Origin: Chloroflexota bacterium
GTDB lineage: Bacteria; Chloroflexota; Chloroflexia; Thermomicrobiales; UBA6265
Direction: 5' to 3'
Length of the DNA stretch: 5,850 nt
Assembly: GCA_023392645.1 (NCBI GenBank)
Contig: JAEVYR010000076.1
Location: forward strand, 1 to 5,850
Under the pieces are notes generated by a model, which was not told the DNA's origin, made no database searches, and saw nothing but the letters and a program-made list of their open reading frames with translations. Both the position numbers and the translations under genes were made by a program. Shown piece by piece: positions 1 through 4,586 of the stretch (within the stretch, counting starts at the first letter, position 1; every line of letters starts with the position of its first letter).

Positions 1-557
1 ATCCAGAGGCGAGCCGGGCTGTTGGCGACGGCGCCGGCCGGGATCGGCGCGAAGCCCCTCCCCTGCCCGTCCGGCGTGCCGTGGAGCAGGACGACGTCGG
101 CGTCGAGGTCGAGGTCGGCGACGGGGCTGCCGCCGATCGCGCGGCCGGGCGCGGACCAGCCGGCGACGGTGACGGTTTCGCCGTTGTTCGCAATTTCGGC
201 GGTTTCCCAGGCGCCGTCACGGCCGAGCACGCGGAAGCTGCCCTCGGGGGCGTCGGTGACGAGCGCGCGGAGGGCATCGACGTCCTCGTCGCCGGCGACG
301 GCGATCACGGGGATGCCGTCGCGAGAGAGGGCGGTGAGGCCGCGCTCGATCGGGCCGAGCGGCTCGAAGCGGCGATTCTCGCGGTCGATGAGGTCGCCGG
401 CGATGAGGACGGCGTCGACGGATTCCGCGCGGGCGAGATCGACGAGGGCATCCCAGGCGGCGGTCATGGAGAGCCGGGCGGGATCGAGGCCGAGGCGGCC
501 GGGGGTGCCGTAGGTCGCGCGTCCGAGGTGGAGATTGCTGGCGCAGAGCAGTCTCAA
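1..557 (-). CDS. Metallophosphoesterase, SbcD/Mre11-like exonuclease fold (partial, N-terminal part)
   Basis: This is the first 185 residues of a calcineurin-like phosphoesterase of the DNA repair exonuclease type; the rest lies beyond position 1. Chosen start: TTG at 557-555, with GAGAGG 7 bases upstream (570-565). It gives MRLLCASNLHLGR, which fits the usual SbcD-type opening MRLLHTADLHLGR. Motif II is intact (GDLIDR, residues 54-59). A later metal-ligand histidine is seen in LLHGT (H159), followed by a GFAPIPAG segment typical of the family. Motif I reads N8-L-H10 where the family has D-x-H. Motif III reads G89-D-E-D where the family has G-N-H-D/E. Either this subgroup binds metal differently or it has lost nuclease activity. 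It is transcribed in the same direction as hepT, but the 232-base gap argues against one operon. Family members cut DNA or phosphodiesters with two Mn/Fe ions. An SbcC-like partner cannot be seen here, so the exact substrate is unknown. Confidence 0.88.
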   Translation of the reverse strand, partial: MRLLCASNLHLGRATYGTPGRLGLDPARLSMTAAWDALVDLARAESVDAVLIAGDLIDRENRRFEPLGPIERGLTALSRDGIPVIAVAGDEDVDALRALVTDAPEGSFRVLGRDGAWETAEIANNGETVTVAGWSAPGRAIGGSPVADLDLDADVVLLHGTPDGQGRGFAPIPAGAVANSPARLW

Positions 558-613
558 GGAGGTGCCTCTCGTTGCGGCGCTGCCCGCGACGGGGCGGGGC
601 GGGCGGCAGGTAG

Positions 614-635
614 CGTGACGAGCGCCGGCGTCACG
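614..635. repeat. 7-bp perfect inverted repeat upstream of the phosphoesterase gene
   Basis: CGTGACG (614-620) is followed after 8 bases by its exact complement CGTCACG (629-635). It lies 57 bases upstream of the TTG start at 557. No T-run follows on either strand, so it is unlikely to be an intrinsic terminator. It could be an operator for the phosphoesterase gene or simply a stem in its leader RNA. The inverted repeat is directly visible; any function is inferred. Confidence 0.4.
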
Positions 636-647
636 ACGCGGAGACGG

Positions 648-661
648 GTCGCGAATCGGGC
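648..661 (+). repeat. 14-bp direct repeat, left copy
   Basis: GTCGCGAATCGGGC occurs here and again, identical and in the same orientation, at 1651-1664. The two copies bracket the hepT-mntA pair and the unassigned DNA upstream of mntA. A direct repeat like this can be the footprint of an insertion, or a chance match in GC-rich DNA. No integrase or transposase gene accompanies it. Confidence 0.4.
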
Positions 662-709
662 GGCCCGGGCGTCGACGCCGGCGTGGCGATGTTCGGAGGA
701 AAGGCTACC

Positions 710-772
710 ACTCGCACCGGGGTAGGTGGGATGCTCGTGAGGGCGCAGGTACTGCATGGGTGCGAGTCGCAC
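710..772. repeat. Palindromic cluster just downstream of hepT
   Basis: ACTCGCACC (710-718) pairs with GGTGCGAGT (759-767) across a 40-base loop. The second arm is also part of a compact palindrome, GTGCGA-G-TCGCAC (760-772). The cluster begins 18 bases past the hepT stop on the minus strand, where a 3' end of the toxin-antitoxin transcript would be expected. There is no U-tract, so it would be a weak or Rho-dependent stop, or an RNA-stabilising end, rather than a classical intrinsic terminator. Confidence 0.35.
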
Positions 773-789
773 TCGTGACCGAACGCGGA

Positions 790-1140
790 TCAGGCGCGAC
801 TCGCGAGAATGCGTTCGCGGAGCATGGGCAGATCCCGGGTCACTGCCGTCCAGACAATGTTGAGGTCAACGTCATCATAGCCATGGGCAAGCACATTGCG
901 CATGCCATAGGCGGCTGACAATGGCTGGTTGATCTCATCCGGGAGAGCAGCAGGAAATCGCTGGAGGATGTTGCGGCTCGCTTCACCGATGATCTCGAAG
1001 TTTCGGATTACGCCGTCCTGAACCAGCTCATTTGCCAGGAACGACGCCTTGTTCATACCGGTGGTGTAGCGCTCGATCTTGCTGATCGCGTTCAGGATGT
1101 GATTGAGGTAGTCGTCCAGGCGTCTCGATGCGTCGCTCAT
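790..1140 (-). CDS. hepT: HepT-type toxin, HEPN-domain RNase (DUF86)
   Basis: This 116-residue protein has the length and pattern of the HepT/DUF86 group of HEPN ribonucleases. The decisive motif is R81-N-V-L-A-H86-G-Y88, an exact R-x4-H-x-Y active site. In studied HepT toxins the Arg and His cut RNA, and the Tyr is AMPylated by the MntA antitoxin, which blocks activity. Before it come a mainly helical N-terminal half and the family's FEIIGEASRNI stretch (residues 48-58). The ATG at 1140-1138 lies within the last codons of mntA: ATGA at 1140-1137 is both its start and the mntA stop, so it is probably translated by coupling. The middle of the gene is poor in GC for this window (1021-1080 has 32 of 60), which suggests foreign origin. 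The active-site residues are all present, so I expect a working toxin. Its RNA target cannot be read from the sequence. Confidence 0.93.
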   Translation of the reverse strand: MSDASRRLDDYLNHILNAISKIERYTTGMNKASFLANELVQDGVIRNFEIIGEASRNILQRFPAALPDEINQPLSAAYGMRNVLAHGYDDVDLNIVWTAVTRDLPMLRERILASRA

Positions 1141-1427
1141 ACCGGTTGAGCCGCGCTGAGGATGCGGTCGCGAGCGCGTGCCGGCAGGGATGCCGGGGTG
1201 ACGACATCGACCGGAACGCCGAGCAGCTGGTTGAGCTCGTAGTGGATCGCGCCCAGGTCGAACAGGCTCATGTCGGCGTCTGGATCGACCACGATATCCA
1301 GGTCGCTCGTCTCGGCGTCATCGCCGCGCAGCACGGAGCCAAAGACGCGCGGGTTTCTGGCGCGGTTGGATTCGACGATCCGCAGGATCGCCTCTCGATG
1401 GGTGGCGAGCGCCAGAGATGGCTTCAT
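1137..1427 (-). CDS. mntA: MntA-type antitoxin, minimal nucleotidyltransferase
   Basis: This 96-residue protein is a minimal nucleotidyltransferase of the polymerase-beta superfamily. It carries the signature G30-S31, then ten residues, then D42-L-D44. A third likely carboxylate is D74 in VPVDVV. In characterised MntA/HepT pairs this enzyme transfers AMP units from ATP to the active-site tyrosine of HepT and so neutralises it. The start is the ATG at 1427-1425, which has AAAGGA (1439-1434) 6 bases upstream. The open frame runs far beyond this ATG, but that extension has no family match. The stop overlaps the hepT start in ATGA. Antitoxin-before-toxin order with a 4-base overlap favours making antitoxin first. 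The 3' part is GC-rich (1141-1200 has 45 of 60), unlike the middle of hepT. All catalytic residues expected for the family are visible. Confidence 0.92.
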   Translation of the reverse strand: MKPSLALATHREAILRIVESNRARNPRVFGSVLRGDDAETSDLDIVVDPDADMSLFDLGAIHYELNQLLGVPVDVVTPASLPARARDRILSAAQPV

Positions 1428-1484
1428 GGCACGTCCTTTCCTGCCCGAATCGTGGGGGATTCCGGCAAAGGCGTCAAGCCACAC

Positions 1485-1519
1485 AATATAAGATCGGCGA
1501 GACAGCCCGGCACGGTCAA
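1485..1519 (-). promoter_or_regulatory. Candidate promoter region for mntA-hepT
   Basis: The only AT-rich spot upstream of mntA reads TATATT on the minus strand (1490-1485), five of six to the -10 consensus, and lies 58 bases before the ATG. A TTGACC lies upstream (1519-1514), but the 23-base gap is too long for a standard sigma-70 pair. A second possibility is TTGACG (1477-1472) spaced 17 bases from a poor CACGAT (1454-1449), which would leave a very short leader. The hexamers are seen; promoter activity is inferred. Confidence 0.3.
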
Positions 1520-1572
1520 GCAATCCGATACGAGATCCTGCCTCGGACTCATGATCCTCTCGTTTTGCAGCA

Positions 1573-1650
1573 TTACAACCATCCGGTGGGTACATGCGTT
1601 TCGCGGGCGGGTTTGCGGCTGCCCTGCTCGAGCCGGGTGATGGCGCTCGA
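1573..1650 (-). pseudogene. Possible remnant of an XRE-type helix-turn-helix regulator
   Basis: On the minus strand, 1650-1597 reads SSAITRLEQGSRKPARET, and the frame ends at TAA (1575-1573). The pattern S-x-I-T/S-R-L-E-Q-G-x-R-x-P-x-x-E-T is very like the recognition helix and following turn of XRE/Cro-family DNA-binding domains. The rest of such a domain is missing: upstream the frame runs into hairpin-repeat sequence. XRE regulators often sit next to toxin-antitoxin genes, so a decayed one here is plausible. The match is only about 18 residues long and could be chance in a long GC-rich open frame. Confidence 0.25.
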
Positions 1651-1664
1651 GTCGCGAATCGGGC
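1651..1664 (+). repeat. 14-bp direct repeat, right copy
   Basis: GTCGCGAATCGGGC is identical to the copy at 648-661. It lies close to the point near 1630 where base composition changes from about 58% to about 75% GC, as a boundary of inserted DNA might. The bases flanking the two copies differ, so the identity is limited to these 14 positions. Confidence 0.4.
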
Positions 1665-1713
1665 AGGTCGGGGCACGGGCGCTGAATGGAGTTGGGTATC
1701 GCTGCGTGGGAAC

Positions 1714-1741
1714 CCGTAGACCCGGGCCGAGGTGCCGGGTG
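1714..1741 (-). repeat. Hairpin repeat, copy 1 (inverted, imperfect)
   Basis: Read on the minus strand this holds the same core as the copies at 1887 and 3646: an arm, the loop ACCTCG, then GCCCGGGT followed by CTACGG. One G is missing from the first arm (ACCCGGC instead of ACCCGGGC), which weakens the stem. Outside this core of about 28 bases, similarity to the other copies fades. It lies in the intergenic region upstream of the sulfatase, in the opposite orientation to the other two. Confidence 0.7.
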
Positions 1742-1818
1742 GGTCGAAGGTTCCAACGCACGTGAGTTGACATCGATTCCGGCGGACGGGATCGCGCATG
1801 TCGGCAGGGGCCATCCTG

Positions 1819-1843
1819 AACCCGGGCACGAAGCTCCGGGGTT
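1819..1843. repeat. Degenerate hairpin related to the local repeat
   Basis: AACCCGG (1819-1825) and CCGGGGTT (1836-1843) form an imperfect stem with one bulged G. The left arm and its continuation share ACCCGGGCAC with the repeat at 1887-1954, but the remainder differs. It may be a decayed member of the same family or an independent GC-rich palindrome. Confidence 0.3.
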
Positions 1844-1886
1844 GACGGGTCGGCGTGGGCGACGGGAATCTGTCCTTGGCGTCCAC

Positions 1887-1954
1887 GACGGTTACCCGGG
1901 CACCTCGGCCCGGGTCTACGGACGGTCGCGGCATCGAATGTTGTTGTGCGCGAC
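1887..1954 (+). repeat. 68-bp hairpin repeat, copy 2
   Basis: This copy aligns without gaps to 3646-3713, with 59 of 68 bases identical by hand count and 39 of the first 40. The core is ACCCGGGC (1894-1901), loop ACCTCG (1902-1907), GCCCGGGT (1908-1915), a perfect 8-bp stem, then CTACGGACGGT and a less conserved tail containing CGAATGTTGT. It lies about 95 bases upstream of the sulfatase start, in the same orientation as the copy downstream of that gene. It is most likely a dispersed intergenic palindromic element. Confidence 0.8.
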
Positions 1955-2000
1955 ACCGGTGGCGGACGCAGGAAATGTCCTCCAATCGCGGGTTGCAGCG

Positions 2001-2043
2001 TACAATCCGGCCAGCCGTTGACGTCGCCGCAGGCGAATGGAGG
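2001..2043 (+). promoter_or_regulatory. Candidate -10 element and ribosome site of the sulfatase gene
   Basis: TACAAT (2001-2006) matches the -10 consensus in five of six positions and would start a transcript near 2013. No good -35 hexamer is found 16-18 bases upstream, so activator-dependent or other-sigma use is possible. GGAGG (2039-2043) is a strong ribosome site ending 6 bases before CTG at 2050. If this promoter is right, the only upstream TTG nearby (1993) would lie outside the mRNA, which supports the CTG start. Confidence 0.4.
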
Positions 2044-2049
2044 GTTGTC

Positions 2050-3528
2050 CTGACAGCAGCGAAGCCGCACATCATCTTGTTCAACCCCGACCAGTGGCGG
2101 GCCGACGCGATCGGGCACCTCGGCAACCCGGCTGCCCAGACCCCGGTGCTCGACGAATGGGCGCAGACCGATGCGGTGTCGTTCCGCAACGCGTTTTGCC
2201 AGAACCCGGTCTGCACGCCCAGCCGCTGCTCGTTCATGACCGGCTGGTACCCGCACGTGCGCGGGCACCGGACGATGTTCCACATGCTCCGGCCGGACGA
2301 GCCCTGCCTGCTGAAGACGCTCAAGGACGACGGCTACTTCGTCTGGTGGGGCGGCAAGAACGACCTCGCGCCCGCCCAGAACGGCTACGACGCCTACTGC
2401 GACGTTAAGTACACGCCGCCGGCGCCACCGAAGCCGATGTTCGCGATGGACCGGGCTGACGAGTGGCGGGGCGAGCCGGGCAGCGACACGTACTACTCGT
2501 TCCAGGTGGGCCGGCTCGACACCGGCGACGAGGATATCTACCGCGATGGCGACTGGGCGAACGTGCTGGGCGCCATCGACTTCATTCGCGCCTACGACGG
2601 CGACCAGCCGCTCTGCATCTACCTTCCCCTCACCTACCCCCATCCGCCGTACGGCGTCGAGGAGCCGTGGTACTCGGCGATCGACCGGGACGCGCTGCCG
2701 CCGCGCGTGCCGGCGCCGGCGGACTGGGCCGGCAAGCCGTCGCTGTTGCCGCAGCTGCGGGAGCGTCAGAACCTGGAAGGCTGGGATGAGGACCGCTGGG
2801 ACGAGCTCCGCGCGACCTATCTCGGCATGTGCGCCCGGGTCGACCACCAGTTCGGCCTGCTGCTGGACGCGCTGCGCGACGCCGGCATGTACGACGACGC
2901 GGCGGTGTTCATGTTCTCCGACCACGGCGACTTCACCGGCGACTACGGATTGGTTGAGAAGACGCAGAATACCTTCGAGGATTGCCTGACGAACGTGCCG
3001 CTGCTGGTGAAGCCGCCGACCGGGCACGCGGTGCAGCCCCGGGTGACCGACGCGCTGGTGGAGCTGATCGACATCCCGGCGACGGTCGAGGATCTGTGTG
3101 GCATCGTGCCGAAACACACGCACTTCGGGCGGTCGCTGCTGCCGATCGTCGCCGGCGATACGGACGCGGGTCGGGACGCGGTCTTCTGCGAGGGCGGCCG
3201 TCGGGCCGATGAGGACCAGGCGAAGGAGCTGGAGAGCGGCGGCGGGCAGGACCCGACGAATCTCTACTGGCCGCGGCTGAGCATCCAGGTGTCGGACGAT
3301 GTCGCCCACACGAAGGCGATCATGTGCCGGACGGCGGCGCACAAGTACGTGCGGCGGCTCTACGAGCAGGACGAGCTGTACGACCTTCGGGCGGATCCGG
3401 ATGAGCTCTGCAATGTGGTGGACGATCCGGCGTACGCGGAGGTGGGGGCGCGCCTGCGGGATCGGCTGCTGACGCATTTCCTCGATACGGCGGACACGGT
3501 GCCGTTCGACGCCGACCGGCGTCGCTGA
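2050..3528 (+). CDS. Sulfatase, formylglycine (Cys) type, alkaline-phosphatase superfamily
   Basis: This 492-residue enzyme should hydrolyse a sulfate ester. It shows the sulfatase signature C55-T-P-S-R59, whose Cys is converted to formylglycine by a separate enzyme not seen here. Metal site: D14-Q15 near the N-terminus (FNPDQWRAD) and D291-H292 in FSDHGD. Other conserved points are K103 in WWGGKND, H198 in TYPHPPY and K304 after DHGD. The C-terminal LYDLRADPDE stretch is typical of COG3119 arylsulfatase/choline-sulfatase-like proteins. There is no signal peptide, so it is probably cytoplasmic and acts on an imported small sulfate ester. No ATG, GTG or TTG lies near the family's usual N-terminus. 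CTG at 2050 follows GGAGG by 6 bases and gives (M)TAAKPHIILFNPDQ, so I chose it; TTG at 1993 (511 residues) is the alternative. It stands alone, divergent from mntA and convergent with the met operon. Substrate is not predictable. Confidence 0.93.
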   Translation: MTAAKPHIILFNPDQWRADAIGHLGNPAAQTPVLDEWAQTDAVSFRNAFCQNPVCTPSRCSFMTGWYPHVRGHRTMFHMLRPDEPCLLKTLKDDGYFVWWGGKNDLAPAQNGYDAYCDVKYTPPAPPKPMFAMDRADEWRGEPGSDTYYSFQVGRLDTGDEDIYRDGDWANVLGAIDFIRAYDGDQPLCIYLPLTYPHPPYGVEEPWYSAIDRDALPPRVPAPADWAGKPSLLPQLRERQNLEGWDEDRWDELRATYLGMCARVDHQFGLLLDALRDAGMYDDAAVFMFSDHGDFTGDYGLVEKTQNTFEDCLTNVPLLVKPPTGHAVQPRVTDALVELIDIPATVEDLCGIVPKHTHFGRSLLPIVAGDTDAGRDAVFCEGGRRADEDQAKELESGGGQDPTNLYWPRLSIQVSDDVAHTKAIMCRTAAHKYVRRLYEQDELYDLRADPDELCNVVDDPAYAEVGARLRDRLLTHFLDTADTVPFDADRRR

Positions 3529-3552
3529 GGGGCAGGTCGGCTGCGCGGTTTC

Positions 3553-3606
3553 AGCCGAGGCCGGATCGTCGGCTCCGCGGCTGTGCCGCTCCGTTCGGGA
3601 TGACAG
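3553..3606 (-). repeat. Palindrome-rich intergenic repeat-like segment
   Basis: AGCCGA (3553-3558) pairs with TCGGCT (3569-3574), and GCGGC (3577-3581) pairs with GCCGC (3585-3589) over a 3-base loop. On the minus strand the segment opens CTGTCATCCCGAACGGAG (3606-3589). That resembles the TGTCATCC(C/T)GA... dispersed intergenic repeats of several bacterial genomes. There is only one copy in this window, so repeat status rests on recalled resemblance. It begins about 25 bases after the sulfatase stop and could also end that transcript. Confidence 0.4.
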
Positions 3607-3645
3607 TGTTTCGCCAGGGTGCGAGCGGTGCGAGGTGGCTCACGC

Positions 3646-3713
3646 GACGGTCACCCGGGCACCTCGGCCCGGGTCTACGGACGGTGTGTGCAGCGAATGT
3701 TGTGGCGCGCAAC
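3646..3713 (+). repeat. 68-bp hairpin repeat, copy 3
   Basis: Direct-orientation partner of 1887-1954 (59 of 68 identical). The stem is ACCCGGGC (3653-3660) and GCCCGGGT (3667-3674) around the same ACCTCG loop. The two copies bracket the sulfatase gene about 1.76 kb apart. The stem shows no T-tract on either side, so it is not a classical terminator. Confidence 0.8.
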
Positions 3714-3717
3714 GATG

Positions 3718-3742
3718 ACGGGCCGGCACAAGCCCGGCCCGT
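3718..3742 (-). terminator. Hairpin downstream of metQ, probable terminator
   Basis: ACGGGCCGG (3718-3726) and CCGGCCCGT (3734-3742) form a perfect 9-bp GC-rich stem with a 7-base loop. It lies 25 bases past the metQ stop. On the minus strand only a weak T-containing stretch follows (TCATCGTTG), so it may need Rho or act mainly to protect the mRNA end. Its symmetry lets it work on both strands of this convergent region. Confidence 0.6.
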
Positions 3743-3767
3743 ACGCGCGTTCTCTGTCGTGAATGTG

Positions 3768-4586
3768 CTAGAAGGCTGGCAGGACGGCACCCTCGTAGGT
3801 GTCCTCGATGAAGGTGCGGACCTCGTCGGTCTGCAGCAGCTCGGCGAGCAGCACGACGGCCGGCTCCTCCTCGTCGCCGGCGTTGACGACCAGGTAGTTG
3901 GCATAGGGGTTGTCCTTGCCGGATTCCAGCGCGAGGGCATCCTCGGCGGGCGAGAGATCAGCCTCAAGCGCGTAGTTGCCGTTGATCACGGCGATGTCGA
4001 CATCCTCCAGCGAGCGCGGGAGCTGCGCCGCCTCCAGCTCGACGATCTCGAGATCCTTCGGGTTGTCGGTGATGTCGCGCACCGAGGGGTTGTCGACCTC
4101 CGGGTCGAGGGTCAACAGGCCGTTGGCCTCGAACAGCTTGAGCGCGCGGCCGCCGTTGGTGACGTCGTTCGGGATCGCCGCCTGGGCGCCGTCCTCGACC
4201 TCGTCGAGCGACGCGATCTTGCTCGAGTAGATGCCGAGCGGCTCGATATGCACCGGCACGACCGGCACGAGGTCGGTGCCGCGTTGGGCGTTGTACTCCT
4301 CCAGGTAGGGCAGGTGCTGGAAGTAGTTGGAGTCGATATCGCCTTCATCGAGGGCGACGTTCGGCTGCACGTAGTCGGTGAACTCGACGATCTCGATGTC
4401 GATGCCCCGCTCCTCGCCGAAGGTGTCCTGGATGAAGGTCAGGATCTCGGCGTGGGGCACCGGCACGGCGCCGACGCTGATCGAGAGGGTCTCTCCGTCC
4501 TGGGCGAGAGTTGGCCGGGTGGCGAGGGCCAGCGTGCCGGCGGCGGTGAGGGCGATGGCGCGGCGTCGGGTGATGGTGTGGGTCAT
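3768..4586 (-). CDS. metQ: Methionine ABC transporter substrate-binding protein MetQ (NlpA family)
   Basis: This 272-residue protein is the binding component that captures methionine (L- or D-) and delivers it to MetI. NlpA-family hallmarks are GAVPVPHAEIL (residues 39-49), a later segment rich in DYVQPNVAL and DSNYFQHLPYLEEYN, then IPNDVTNGGRAL and INGNYAL. Start: ATG at 4586, with AAAAGGA (4602-4596) 9 bases upstream. A longer frame from 4655 would put the intergenic hairpins into protein and is rejected. The N-terminus has R7-R8-R9, a hydrophobic stretch (10-22) and a likely signal peptidase I site after TLA28. It looks like a Tat signal rather than the lipobox seen in most MetQ proteins, and I see no cysteine in the protein. 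It lies last in the operon, 105 bases after metI, and is followed by a hairpin. Family assignment is firm; ligand specificity is inferred from the metN-metI context. Confidence 0.96.
   Translation of the reverse strand: MTHTITRRRAIALTAAGTLALATRPTLAQDGETLSISVGAVPVPHAEILTFIQDTFGEERGIDIEIVEFTDYVQPNVALDEGDIDSNYFQHLPYLEEYNAQRGTDLVPVVPVHIEPLGIYSSKIASLDEVEDGAQAAIPNDVTNGGRALKLFEANGLLTLDPEVDNPSVRDITDNPKDLEIVELEAAQLPRSLEDVDIAVINGNYALEADLSPAEDALALESGKDNPYANYLVVNAGDEEEPAVVLLAELLQTDEVRTFIEDTYEGAVLPAF

Larger units (their letters stand above)
558..789. other. Intergenic region between hepT and the metallophosphoesterase gene
   Basis: I see no convincing gene here. A 72-codon open frame on the minus strand (772-554) runs almost the whole length, but it has no recognisable motif and no good ribosome site, and it overlaps the next start, so I treat it as chance. 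The stretch holds the small palindromes listed separately, the left copy of a 14-base direct repeat, and the ribosome site GAGAGG (570-565) of the downstream gene. The promoter of the phosphoesterase gene should lie here, but I could not identify hexamers with confidence in such GC-rich DNA. Confidence 0.6.
1428..2049. other. Long intergenic region between divergent mntA and sulfatase genes
   Basis: These 622 bases contain no convincing complete gene. Long open frames run through on both strands, but they change frame relative to known proteins, lack family motifs and are typical of GC-rich shadow frames. What can be seen: the mntA ribosome site and candidate promoter (1434-1519); a stretch of ordinary GC (1441-1620, about 104 of 180) that ends abruptly near 1630; a short minus-strand peptide resembling part of an XRE helix-turn-helix (1650-1597); the right copy of the 14-base repeat; three hairpin repeats (1714-1741, 1819-1843, 1887-1954); and the sulfatase -10 and ribosome site (2001-2043). 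Confidence 0.65.
3529..3767. other. Convergent intergenic region between the sulfatase gene and metQ
   Basis: No gene is seen in these 239 bases. They hold a palindrome-rich segment just after the sulfatase stop, a 68-base repeat copy and a strong hairpin near the metQ end. No T-tract-backed terminator for the plus-strand sulfatase transcript is obvious; the symmetric hairpins may serve both directions. Confidence 0.6.

Noticed and set aside
81..725. 214-codon plus-strand open frame opposite the metallophosphoesterase
   Set aside because: Composition is dominated by Gly, Ala, Asp and Glu, there is no motif, and it is antisense to a frame with clear phosphoesterase motifs.
554..772. 72-codon minus-strand open frame between hepT and the phosphoesterase gene
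   Set aside because: No motif, no clear ribosome site, biased composition, and it overlaps the next gene's start.
1819..1954. CRISPR-like array formed by the GC-rich repeats
   Set aside because: Copies are few, irregularly spaced, in mixed orientation and partly degenerate, with no unique spacers of constant length and no cas genes.
1428..2324. Long minus-strand open frame that extends mntA upstream to about 395 codons
   Set aside because: Only the last 96 codons match the nucleotidyltransferase family. The extension crosses repeats and runs antisense to the sulfatase start, and a good ribosome site precedes the internal ATG.
1573..3477. 634-codon minus-strand open frame antisense to the sulfatase
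   Set aside because: It is rich in Arg, Val and Pro with no family motifs, as expected for a shadow frame opposite a GC-rich gene. The sulfatase strand carries full catalytic motifs. Only the short XRE-like tail was kept as a weak observation.
1887..3713. Similar peptides (about ATTF-x-A-x-TVRRPGPRCPG) encoded on the minus strand by both long repeats
   Set aside because: The similarity follows from the DNA repeat itself. The frames have no starts, and the conserved feature is the palindromic stem.
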